Source: Cryptomeria japonica (Eukaryota; Streptophyta; Pinopsida; Cupressales; Cupressaceae). Taken from it: DNA of 64,000 nt. The notes below the pieces were generated by a model. It worked only from the letters and a program-made list of their open reading frames with translations, had not been told where the DNA came from and searched no databases. The position numbers and the translations under genes were made by a program. The DNA is taken from the NCBI RefSeq assembly GCF_030272615.1, contig NC_081414.1, positions 780,308,119 through 780,372,118 of the forward strand, given 5' to 3'. Shown piece by piece: positions 22,441 to 33,702 of the stretch; positions within the stretch are counted from its first letter, which is position 1, and each line of letters starts with the position of its first letter.

Positions 22441-24884
22441 ATAGCTAAAATTGAAGAAAAGGATGAATGGATCATTGATTCCAGATGTTCACATCATATG
22501 ACTGGTGATAAAAGTAAATTCTCAACCTTTCAAGAATACAATGGAGGTCTAGTAAGATTTCGGGATGATAAAGCTTGTTTGATTAGAGGAAAAGGCACTA
22601 TATCTTTTGATGGTAAGCACAATACTGACAACGTTTATTATGTTGAAGGTTTGAAGCATAATCTTTATAGTGTTGGTCAATTAGTTGAAAAGGGATTTCA
22701 GTTATAATTCAAGAATGATAAATGCAAAATCATGAATAGAACTAGTTTGGAAATTGCAACCGGTAATCAGACTAGAGGTAGTATCTTTCACTTGAATAAC
22801 AATGAGAATACATGCTTAATTGTAGATATTGATGAAAGTTGGTTATGGCATAAGAGACTTTGTCATGTAAATTTTGATTGCATTGTGAAGATCAGTGCAA
22901 CTAAGGCAGTAAGGGATCTACCTAAGATTGTAAACCTCACAATTCAGTATGTAAGGAATGCCAATTCGGAAAGCAAGTTAGAGCAACTTTTAAGTATTCC
23001 AGAAAAATCCAATAATGTTCTTGATTTAAATCATACTGATTTATGTGGTCTAACAAGAACTAGAAGTTTATAAGGAGATAGATAGTTTATGCTAATCATT
23101 GATGATTATTCTAGAATGTGTTGGGTTACTTTTCTCAGGGAGAGATCAGAAGCTTTTGGGAAATTCAAATTATTCAAGGAAATGGTAGAGAATGAAACCG
23201 CTAAGAAAATCAAATGTTTAAGATCAGATCAAGGAGGTGAATTCACATCTAAGGAATTTAATACATTCTATGAAGTGAATGGAATCAGAAGACAGTTATC
23301 CCTCAGACACCCTTGCAGAATGGAGTTGTTGAAAGGAAGAACAAAACTATTTTGGATGTAGCTAGAAGTATGATATCAAAAGCAAACCTACCTCATTTAT
23401 ATTGGAGAGAAGTAGTGAATTCAATGGTTTACGCATTCAACAGAGTTCACATCAAAGGTGAAACCGGTAAGACCCATCATGAACTATGGTTTGGTAATAC
23501 TCCTACTCTTAAATATTTTAGAATATTCGGAAGCAAATGTTATATTAGGAGAGATGATTATATTGGTAAATTTGATCCTAGAAGTGATGAAGGAATATTT
23601 CTCGGTTATTCATCTAAGAGGAAGGCATATAGATGTTTTAATAAGAGGTTGCAGAAAATCATTGAGAGTACAAATGTGAAGATTGATGAACAGTTTAGAG
23701 GTAATTCAAGGTCTATGGACTCTGAACCGGTAGTTGAGATAATCACAAATGAACCTATACATAATGTTGATCTAGACACACTGGCATCATCTAAGAATTC
23801 CACAGTGACTGAAGAACATCAGCAAGTGAATACACCCAGGTATGTAAGATTGAATCACCTCGAAAGTCAGATAATTGGGAATAAGTATCAAGGTGTAATG
23901 ACTAGAGGAAGACTGGAAAATGAAGAGGTATGTCTAATTTATCAAATTGAACCCGCATCAGTTAATGAGGCATGTGAAGATAAACATTGGATTAAAGCTA
24001 TGGAAGATGAATTGGAACAAATTGAAAAGAATAACACATAGGCATTGGTTCCCCGACCTAAAAACAAAAATGTAATAGGAACTAAATGGGTATTCAAAAA
24101 TAAACTTCATGAAGATGGTAAGGTAATCAGAAACAAAGAAAGATTAGTGTGTAAGGGATATTCACAGAAAGAGGGAATTGATTACAATGAAACCTTTGCA
24201 CCGGTAGCTAGAATTGAGACAGTCAGACTATTTCTAGCATTTGTAGCACACAAAAACTATAAAGTATATCAAATGGATGTTAAATGTGAATTTCTAAATG
24301 GTGATCTTGAAGAGGAATTTTACATTGAACAACCTGATGGATTTTCTTTGACAAATAACAAAGATATGGTTTGCTAGTTAAGGAAAGCTTTATATGGATT
24401 AAAGCAAGCTCCTCGAGCTTGGTATGCTAGATTAGACAAATATCTTTTGAAGCTTGGTTACACTAAAGGTAATGTTGACAACAACTTATGTTTCAAAGTG
24501 ACTAATGATGACATCTTGGTTATTGAATTTTTTGTTGATGATATAAATTTTGGAGGAGAAGATGGATTGTCTAAAGACTTTTCTAATAAGATGCAGGAAG
24601 AATTTGAAATATCTATGATTGGGGAGATAAAATTATTTTTAGGATTATAGATTTCACATATTGATAAAGGTATATTCATATGTCAATCTAAGTACTTGAA
24701 GGAACTACTAAAGAAATTTGGTATGGAAAACTCTAAACTGGTAAGTACTCCTATGACCACAACTAACAAACTATCATTAAAGGATGAATCAACACCTGTT
24801 AATCCAACAAGATATAAATCTATGAGTGGAGGTTTACTATATTTGACACAAACAAGACCTGATATTATGAATGTAGTATGTATT
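22441..24884 (+). pseudogene. Copia protease, integrase and RT, decayed
   Basis: The protease active site reads WIIDSRCSHHMTGD (22467), with Arg where Gly is normal. The pre-integrase zinc region is WLWHKRLCHVNF (about 22840). The integrase core keeps all three acids: IIDDYSRMCWV (23095), SDQGGEF (23224) and VVERKNKTILDVARSM (about 23322), the last after a frameshift near 23310. RT begins [16 protein letters not shown] (about 24084), continues [14 protein letters not shown], and has a catalytic FFVDDINFGG (24527). Stops include TAG at 24039 in place of Trp and TAG at 24375. RT is cut at 24884 by the gypsy insertion after TRPDIMNVV. Confidence 0.92.
24880..24884. repeat. Target site duplication GTATT, left copy
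   Basis: GTATT lies directly before the LTR start at 24885 and is repeated at 32751-32755 directly after the other LTR. Confidence 0.9.
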
Positions 24885-26139
24885 TGTAAAGCAGAAAATC
24901 ATGATCGAACCCTAAGTGTTTCCCCCACCACTCTGAGGAGAGGGGAAGGAGGTCACTAGGGTTGACGGTTTTCACTTAGGGGAGACTTTACATTCAAAAG
25001 AGGGGTTGAAACCCACAAGACCCAATCCCACACAATGCAAGATTGGATTCTAAATGAGTTTCAAGGGTTAAGACAACAAGGCTACCCTCTTTTGTAAAGA
25101 ATGTAGATAGAAGGATTAAGCTAGGAATGCATAAAAAGTGAGAAAGATTCACTTATAAACAGAGATAGGAATATAGGATGAAGTTGCAGACCTGGAATTA
25201 GTAGTAAATTGTCAAGACGAAACTATCCTACAAATTTGAGCAAAAGTTGACAGGACGATGGCGCTCGGCGTGCACACGGTCCTCCTAAAAATCCGCAAAA
25301 TGAAGGGGGATCTGTTCGTCTCTGCATAAGGATTCCAGATCTTCAATTACAGTCACGTACCTACAACCTACACACAGAAAAGAGAGGATGATTGGGGGGT
25401 TAGAGATTAGGGGTTTGCCCTTAGGTCAAACCCCAATTTTGGAATTAACCAAGAAATGAGAATACTGTAAATGTAAATGATTGTAATGTAAAACAAGTAC
25501 TAGTACCTTGTTATAAGAATGTTTGTATTCTTACATGTGAAGGTGTAGATGTTGTTGTATGTTGTATGTTGTATGTGATCTCCTCTTCAATGGTTGAATC
25601 CTTGTCTTGAATGCAACACTTAGCCTTGAATGGAGATTTAGAATGATCAATTGCTTGAAGGAATGCTTGAATGCTTGAATGCTTGAATGTTTGAATATCG
25701 TTTTTGCCTTTTTTTTTTCATCTTACCAAAATGGGAGAGGAAATGTAGTTTATATACTTGCCAATTAGGGTTAAAAGACCGATTTTTCTGACCTTAGGCT
25801 GACCTGGGAAGATTATTTTCCAATTTGCAAACATAAAGACCCGAGACCCAAAAGAGACCGGGCCCAAAAATAGGGCTAGGGACCAGGGCGCTGGGCGCCA
25901 TGGTCCTGGGGGACCAGGGCGCTGGGTGCCCTAGTCTTGAAGGACTAGGGCATTGGGCGCCATGGTCCCACCTCCAGGGACAACAAGGTGCAAGGAGGAT
26001 CAGGCCAGGGTGCTGAAAAATGCAGTTTTTGGTGTCATGAACAAGTTTCGGGGTCTCCATTTAGGTTCAGTGTTGCGTTGCCATCGTGAAGACCCAAATG
26101 CGGTCGAAATTGCAAGTGTCACAATTTTAGGACGTTACA
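24885..26139 (-). repeat. 3' LTR of the gag-protease gypsy
   Basis: On the minus strand it starts TGTAACGTCCTAAAATTG at 26139 and ends CTTTACA at 24885. It holds the GC-rich triple repeat (25881-25970) and one copy of the GTGCAC motif (25270-25275). Confidence 0.93.
25881..25970. repeat. GC-rich 33-base triple repeat in the LTR
   Basis: Three units of the form GACCAGGGCGCTGGGCGCC plus ATGGTCCTGGG occur here. Each contains a GGCGC..GCGCC-like inverted core. The same array is at 32492-32582 in the other LTR. It stands out sharply from the AT-rich surroundings. Confidence 0.8.
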
Positions 26140-26932
26140 TTTAGCCCGCACTTTAGTGGGAGTATAAGCGTACGCCCATACTTCCGGTAAAGTAGAAGGA
26201 AACAACATTGAAATACTTTCACCACGTCAAGGAGGCAAGACACACCAAGCCCCCAGTGGACTAAGGATCTTACGACTTCGATTGACAAAGTAAAAGGGAA
26301 GATCACGAGTGAGAACCATGACTATCAGTAGTAAGGTTCCCTCACTATGAGTCATGCAAGAAAAATACCAAAAAATTTCAAGGCAAAGCTAAGTTCGCCA
26401 AGAAATTTTTGAGTATCCTGAAGGGATAGATGGGGTGTATGCCCCCCTACGTTAAAGCGATCGCACACGCCTCAATGGGGGTGATTGATTTAAGGTAGTG
26501 ATACACATAAGAAATGAGAAGGGAAAGGAGCACGTTATCACAAAGATTTAGCCCCCAAGTGTGAGATAAACCCAAGGATAATAGACACAAAACACAAAGC
26601 ACGAGGTGACTTCGCCTTCCTCGGGGTCAGTATGTTGTATGATAATTCATGTAGATCATATGTATGTATGCATAATTGTTCTTCATTCCCCAATCAAGGA
26701 AGGTCACCTAGAAGAAGGGAACACATGTGTATTTTGAGTCAACATGAGAGAGACCAAAAGAGATCTCAATGCTTTGCATCGTCCTCAAGTAGACAACACT
26801 AAGGACAACAAATAGAAGAATGAGAATAACACATAGAAGAAGTAACAAAAGAAAGAGAGGAGGAGAGAATCTGCTATGCTAATGAAACTAGTCTAGCACA
26901 TCATCTACCCCCCGATCTTGCTGATCAATGTT
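26140..26932 (-). other. 3' non-coding part of the gag-protease gypsy
   Basis: No frame continues beyond the stop at 26933. The purine-rich AGTGCGGGCTAAA on the minus strand at 26140-26152 just before the LTR is the likely polypurine tract, though interrupted. Confidence 0.55.
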
Positions 26933-29900
26933 TCAGGAATGTAGGGAACATGCTAGAGGAGGAACATCCAACACAGCAGATGGAGCTATCACAAGATCCA
27001 AACAAGGGCTATGTTCATGTTCCAAGCCACGTTGTTCTTGTCTAGGAGCTAAGATAAGTGCTTTAGAAAATTTGTTAGATAAATGGTTATCAACATCAAC
27101 AAATTCATATTCACTATCAGAAGCAAGAGAAGTAACATTTTCATCATGAATAACATTTTCATCTATATCATCATCAAGATTTATAAAAATAGGATCTTTA
27201 ACTCGCACAGGATCAAAACCATCATGCATCTTATGTTTAGGAGATTTTGGAGAAAATGGAATAATGCTTGTTGAAGGTGTTTTTGGGGATTGCAAAGTTT
27301 GAGAAGCAGCTGCTTGAGCTCTAAGACGACGCTTTCATCGACGTTCACGTGTAGAACGATTTCGTCTAGTCTTAGTAGGAAGTTGAGAAGATTGAGGAGG
27401 AGGAATGTTCTCATCCTTATCATTTGGGTGTTTAGGTTGTGGTCTCTTAGGCTGGATAATAGGAGAAGAGGAAGGTCTCTTCTCTCCATAAGAGGAAGGA
27501 GGAGGAACTACTCCATATAAAGAAGGAATATTTGGTTTAGGAAGGAGACCAAGTCCATCATGACGAGGAGGTATATGTCTACTTTTAGAAAGTTTATTAG
27601 ACATAGACATAGTCACATCCATAGGAATGGGTTGGGAATCTTCTTGAGGAAAGATATTAGTTTTATCTTTCAAAGGAAGAACTTCCTTCTCAAGAACGAT
27701 AGGAATATCAAGTTTGGGTGTTCTAGGTTCACTTAGAGATAAGATCATATCTATTTTCCACTTTTGATAAGATTTGAAAAGATGATCACTTCGTGGAGGA
27801 AGAGATTGGAATTGTTTAGGCCAAAAGTAATCAATAGGAATGCTAGAAGTTCTTTCAGCTGGTTTAAAGAGACTATGATTGATAGTAACAACTTCACCAT
27901 TATGGGGAAATTTCAAACACTTGTGAATAGGAGAAGCGATAGCTTTCATGGAAGATAGCCAAGGATAGCCTAGCTTCACACGAAATTGTTCAGACGATGG
28001 AATAATAGCAAAGCTCACATCAAGGGATTTATTATGGACCTCAATAGGTAATGTAATAGAACCAATTGCAAGAGAAGAAAATGCATCAAATAGTTTCACA
28101 ACCACATTTGTTCTGTCATAGATCACTTTATTCAATTGTAAAGTAAAAAGAAATTCTTCAGTAATAACATTAACCATGCACGAAGGATCAATAAGCACTC
28201 CACGACAAGGTGTATTCTTGACTTTTGCAACTATGTATAAAGGACCATCAGGTGCCCTAATAGTTTCATTAGAATCCAATGTGATGGAAGGTTCTTTAGG
28301 GATTTTCTGCTGCTCCACAAAGTTAATCACATTCGGAGTCATAGACACAAGACCATCAGATGAGAAAGAGGAATCATTAGTCTCAATCGCATTAGAGGTA
28401 TGAGAAGGTAATGGATCAGTAAAAATCTTGAGATTTTGATTAGGAGGAGCTACAGATGTATTTCCTTTATCATTCACACCAGAAACAGAGATAGTATTAT
28501 TATCAATCAAATCTTGAATTTTACCCTTTAAAGCAAAACATTTTTCAGTATCATGCCCAGGTTGACGATGAAATTCACAAAAAGATTTGTTATCAAAATA
28601 GGGTGAATTAATCTTTGCAGGATCTATTTGCCTTATAGGAGGAAGAGTAAGCACATTTTGTTCCAATAACTTATTCATAATACTATGCAATGATTCATTC
28701 AAAGGAGTAAACTTTCTTTCTTTCTTGAAAAACTTAGAAATAGGAGGCACACCTGATGCTGCATTCACATTGTTGATGATGTTTTCATTGAATTTAATGG
28801 ACTCTCTATTCGGTTTAAACTTTCCAAATGGTTGTTGACTACTATCACCCTTATCACTCGGAGCCATAGGATTTGCTTGTTCCATTTGACTCACAGTCAG
28901 TTGATAATTGTGAAGAGTTGCACACAACTATTGGAAAGAAGTAAAGTCAAAAAATAGAAGTTTTTCTCTAATATCTTTTTGTAAATTAGAAATAAAGATT
29001 CTTTGAATATCATTGTCAGGCAATGGAAAAGAGATTTGAGCACACAAATGCTTATATATACCAATGAAATCAGTCACTTTTTCTTTAACACCTTGTTTAC
29101 AATGCATTAAATCAATCAAAGTAACTTGAGGACTTATATTGTTTTGAAATTGTTGAATGAAAGAATTTGCAAGTTGCTCGAAAGAAGTAATAGAATAAGA
29201 AGGCAATGAACAATACCATTGTAGGGCTTTATCTCTTAATGTCCTAGTAAACAGTTTTGCAAGCAACCTTTGGTCATAAGCAAAATTGGTACATATTGTT
29301 TGAAAAGTCTTAACATGTGTTAGAGGATCACCTTTACCATTATAAAGCTCCAAATGCGGGATTTCAACAAGTTTAGGAGGAATAGCATGAACAATGTCAA
29401 GAGAAAGTGGGCTCGCAACATTAAATGTGGGCACACTAAACTTAGATTGATTCATAGAGGCAATTTGTTGCTATAAAGAAGAGACAGTTTGTGCAAGATT
29501 GTTAATGGTCGCTTCAGTCGAAGAATTCGTATTAGATGTGTTAGATTGTGATGGAGGTATTATGTTATTGAAAGAAGGTATTGATTGAGATTAAGGTGGC
29601 GGGACACTATGATAGTTAGTCATAGGAGATGATTGGAAAAGAGGAGCACTACAAGAAGGAATGGAATGTTGAATGAATTGCCCCCTTGCGCCAGGTTCAT
29701 TTGTGGAGATGTAATAGGAACACTCATTGAAGGAATGAATGAAGAAGTCGGATTGAATGAAGAAAGAGGGTTAATTGAAGAGGAAGGATTGCCCCCATGA
29801 CTGGTGATCATAGGGGGAATGTCTTGTATAGAAGTAGTCATTATGTTTGATGTAAAGGTAGGTATACTAGCAATAGAAGTTGTCAACGGAATAGAATGAT

Positions 29901-30315
29901 TAACTTGAGTAGGAGGTTGTGTATAACCCAAAGTTTTAGCACAACTCTTCATAGGCATCACATTCGAATCCACAATGTGTGCAATACCACATAAAATATC
30001 AATTCCATTCTTATTACTTTGAACCATACGTTTTAGACCCTCAATTAAAGGAAGAGCTTGACTATCGGGGTATTCTTGAGACATCCATTGTCGAAAATCG
30101 TCAAATTGGTTATCCAATTTTGAAAGTTGTTCTACAGAAACCTCATGGAGAGCTTCTTCATCATTAGGAGGATTAGAGGAATTACCCGTGTCCTCGTTAA
30201 AAAGGCCATTCAAATTAGGTTCCATCTCCTCAGTAATTAAACCTTGGAAAGACTTAATTCTAAGGCTTCGTCTAACGGGAATAGTGTAAGTAGGGCTTAT
30301 TGTTGTAAAACTCAT
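26933..30315 (-). pseudogene. Gypsy gag-protease with long C-terminal extension, decayed
   Basis: One open order of about 1,120 codons runs from the ATG at 30315. The N-terminal part has no known motif. The retrotransposon gag core is near 29350-28950 (DKALQWYCSLPSYSITSFEQ, then FIQQFQNN). A zinc knuckle CEFHRQPGHDTEKC lies near 28560. The protease reads GVLIDPSCMVNVITEEF (about 28200), where the family's D-S/T-G appears as D-P-S, and later LGYPWLSSMKAIASPIHK. After it, about 350 residues rich in Pro, Ser and Lys follow before the stop at 26935-26933. No RT begins. Lesions seen are a frameshift near 29620, a TAG near 29474, TAG at 28930-28928 (Gln) and TGA at 27337-27335 (Arg CGA to TGA). Few lesions over 3.4 kb suggest the frame was under selection until insertion. 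Confidence 0.85.
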
Positions 30316-31495
30316 GCACTAAAGAGAGAGAGAAAATTTTGAATTTTAGAGGTAGAAAATTTCAGTAAAATTAGCCAATCTCCTAGATTTAAACTGTTAA
30401 ATGCAATCACGACAATCTCTCGAAATCTTGAAAAAAATGTCAGAGACCATGGTGCTCAGGGTGCACACGGTCCTCGCAACTTTTTCCGAAATTTTCAGGG
30501 ATGAAAGTTATGATGATTTTAAAGCTAATCTGAAAAAATTGAGTGATTTTATGATCTATAGATAGGCCAAATTAAAGTTGCAATCTCAAAATTGAACCCT
30601 ACCAAGATTGTTGAAAAGTGCAAAATTTGAATTTTGAAAAAGAGAGGGAAACTGAAATTTTGAATTTTATGATTTTAGAGGGAATACTAAAAGCAATGCA
30701 GGTTTTGAAATTTAAAAATTGTCTCAATTTCATGCAAAATTCAATTTTGAAAGTGGAAATCAAGGTTGTCGCAATTAAACATTTAATTTCAAAAGTCACA
30801 AATTGCAAGAATTTGAATAAAGCACTAAAATTTTGAATGAATGCCAACACACTTTTCAGATTTAGGATAGTAAGAAACACAATTTTGACATGAATTTTAG
30901 TTTCAAAATTTTTTGAATGATTAGAAGCCTTAATCCAAGCAATCCCTAGACCAACTTTGACTTTAATTTTGAAAGTGTTGTAATTGATAAAATCAGCCAA
31001 AATTTTGGATTTTAGCAGAAAAATATAGTAAGATCTAACTCCCGAAATTTCGGAAAAAATGTCAGGGACGATGGTGCTCGGGGTGCACACGGTCCTCACA
31101 ACTTTTTTCCAAATTTTTAGGGATGAAAGATATTATGATTTTATTGCGGAATCCAAAGTTACAGCTGATTTGGAGATGTTTTGATCAGTGAAATTATCAG
31201 TCAAAGGTTGAATCAAGAGGGTTTTAAAAATTAGGGTTTTGACACTTAACCACTTAATTTTCAGAATTAAAGCACAAATATGAATTGACAATTTGTAATA
31301 GAAGGGTAGATCTGAAAAAAGCATTAACCATTAAACATTTCGCAAGCTCAATTACTAAAAAGAAAATTTAGGGTTTTTATGCAATCAACCTCTAAAATTT
31401 GCAAAATATCAAACATGGAAATGTAATCAAGGCATCCAATTTTCAGATCTAGCCATGAATAATCAGAAAGGATGTTCATGTCAGGTTCACCAAAA
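30316..31495 (-). other. Leader of the gag-protease gypsy
   Basis: This 1.2 kb region between primer site and gag has no long frame. It carries two copies of a roughly 90-base block (30425-30520 and 31046-31140), each with ATGGTGCTC-GGGTGCACACGGTCCTC. It may be the RNA packaging region. Confidence 0.55.
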
Positions 31496-32750
31496 TGTAA
31501 AGTGGAAAATCGCAATCAAACCCTAAGTGTTCCCCCCACCACTCCGAGGAGAGGGGGAGGAGGTCACTAGGGTTGACGGTTTTCACTTAGGGGAGACTTT
31601 ACATTCAAAAGAGGGGTTGAAACCCACAAGATCCAATCCCACACAATGAAAGATTGGATTCTAAATGATTTTCAAGGGTTAAGACAGCAAGGCTACCCTC
31701 TTTTGTAAAGAATGTAGATAGAAGGATTAAGCTAGGAATGCATAAAAAGTGAGAAAGATTCACTTATAAACAAAGATAGGAATATAGGATGAAGCTGCGG
31801 ACCTGGAATTAGTAGTAAAATGTTGAGACGGCGTTGTCTTGCAAATTTGAGCAAAAGTTGACGGGACGATGGCACCCGGCGTGCACACAGTCCTCTAAAA
31901 AATCCGCGAAACGAAGGGGGATCTATTCGTCTCTGCATAAGGATTCTAGATCTTCAATTACAGTCGCGTACCTGCAACCTACAAACAAAAAAGAGAGGAT
32001 GATTGGGGGGTTAGGGATTAGGGGTTTTCCCTTATGTCAAACCCCGGTTTTGGAATTAACCAAGAAATGAGAATGTTGTAAATGTAAATGATTGTAATGT
32101 AAAACAAGTACTAGTACCTTGTTGTAAGAATGTTTGTATTCTTACATGCGAAGGTGTAGATGTTGTTGTACGTTGTATGTTGTATGTGATCTCCTCTTCA
32201 ATGGTTGAATCTTTGTCTTGAATGCAACACTTAGCCTTGAATGGAGATTTAGAATGATCAATTGCTTGAAGGAATGCTTGAATGCTTGAATGCTTGAATG
32301 TTTGAATATCGTTTTCGCCTTTTTTTTTTCATCTTACCAAAATGGGAGAGGAAATGTAGTTTATATACTTGCCAATTAGGGTTAAAAGACTGATTTTTCC
32401 GACCTTAGGCCGACCTGGGAAAATTATTTTCCAATTTGTAAACATAAAGACCCGAGACCCAAAAGAGACCAAGCCCAAAAATAGGGCCAGGGACCAGGGC
32501 GCTAGGCGCCATGGTCCTGGGGGACAAGGGCACTGGGCGCCCTAGTCCTGAAGGACCAGGGCACTGGGCGCCATGGTCCCACCTCCAGGGATAGCAAGGT
32601 GCAAGGAGGATCAGGCCAGGGTGCTGAAAAATGCAGTTTTTGGTGTCATGAACAAGTTTCGAGGTCTCCATTCAGGTTCAGTGTTGCGTCGCCATCGTGA
32701 AGACCCAAATGCGGTCGAAATTGCAAGTGTCGCAATTTTAGGACCCTATA
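31496..32750 (-). repeat. 5' LTR of the gag-protease gypsy
   Basis: It is 1255 bases, the same length as its partner. The outer end on the plus strand reads CCCTATA where the partner has CGTTACA. The primer site next to it (minus strand TTTTGGTGAACCTGAC) was not matched to a tRNA. Confidence 0.92.
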
Positions 32751-32755
32751 GTATT
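32751..32755. repeat. Target site duplication GTATT, right copy
   Basis: It is an exact match to 24880-24884. This fixes both ends of the gypsy insertion to the base. Confidence 0.9.
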
Positions 32756-33354
32756 GTTTCAAGATTTTAGAGTAATCCTAAGGAAAATCATGAATTAGCA
32801 GTGAAAAGGATTTTACGGTATCTACAAGGCACAACAACTCTTGGTTTATGGTATCCTAAAGATGAAAATTTTTATTTATGTGCATACACAGATGCAAATT
32901 GGGTTGGAGATGTAGATGACGAAAAGAGCACCACCGACAGAGCATTCTTTCTTGGTAGCAGATTGATTTCTTGGTTGAGTAAGAAACAGAGTTGTACATC
33001 ATTATCAACAGCAGAATCAGAATATGTTGCAGTAGCAACTAATTGTACTCAGGTATTATGGATTAAGCAAATGTTGAAGGACATAAAGGTAAAATGCAAA
33101 TAACCTATAATCATTTACTATGATAATATGACAGAAATAGATATATCCAAAATCTGATATTTCAATCTAAAACTAAACATGTTTCTATCAAATTCAATTT
33201 TCTGAAAGAGAATATTGAAGCAAAAGAAGTGAAATTGGTTTATATGAACACTAAAGAGTAGATTGTAGATATCTTTACTAAGCCTTTGCCTAAGGAAACT
33301 TTTGAATATCTCATAGAGCAGCTTGCGGTGATACCCTCACCGGTAGAGACTTAG
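32756..33354 (+). pseudogene. Copia RNase H, continuation after the gypsy insertion
   Basis: The pol frame resumes after the insertion with AVKRILRYLQGTTTLGLWY. RNase H follows: YTDANWVGDVDDEKSTTD, then WLSKKQSCTSLSTAESEYVA with the active-site Asp and Glu kept. The C-terminal marker VDIFTKPLPKETF lies near 33268 and the stop is at 33352-33354. A frame change lies near 33100-33140. Completing the RT end before the insertion and the RNase H start after it needs only removal of the insert and one GTATT copy. Confidence 0.92.
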
Positions 33355-33688
33355 ACAGTTAGAGCATGGCATCAGACTGGCAAGAATTAACAAAAAAATC
33401 TTTTTCCGACTTTGATGAAGGAGAACTACTTCTTAGGGGGAGTAGTTGGCTATAACAATTGGTATTTGTAATTAGTTCTATGAACTAGTTGTATCTATTT
33501 TTTGTATTTCTTTGGCATTTGATGTCAAAGGGGGAGTGATATCTATGGAAAAACACATTATCTTTTGGAGAGATATTATACATTTTGATTCCTGGTAATT
33601 GACCTCTTTGGGAGATTATTGGTTTATGGTTTTTGGCATTTTTGCTTTGGCAATTAGATGGTTTTTCCATCTTGTGTTGCCATCAATG

Positions 33689-33702
33689 TCAAAGGGGGAG
33701 AT
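33689..33702 (+). promoter_or_regulatory. Polypurine tract of the copia element
   Basis: CAAAGGGGGAGAT lies directly before the LTR start TGTTGG at 33703. Two more GGGGGAG tracts occur upstream in the tail (about 33436 and 33526). Confidence 0.88.

Larger units (their letters stand above)
24885..32750 (-). mobile_element. Gag-protease-only Ty3/gypsy element nested in copia
   Basis: It is 7866 bases long with two 1255-base LTRs and an exact five-base target duplication. The interior encodes gag and an aspartic protease only; no RT, RNase H or integrase motif is found on either strand. It therefore resembles a large non-autonomous derivative of the Tat/Ogre side of gypsy. By eye the LTRs differ at about 76 of 1255 positions (about 6%), mostly transitions, so the insertion is old, yet the structure is complete. 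Confidence 0.93.

Noticed and set aside
25794-26060. An 88-codon minus-strand frame open in both gypsy LTRs (also 32405-32671)
   Set aside because: The two predicted peptides differ at about 11 of 88 residues for roughly 18 base changes, which is what neutral drift gives. No domain is seen; it lies in U3 over the GC-rich repeat.
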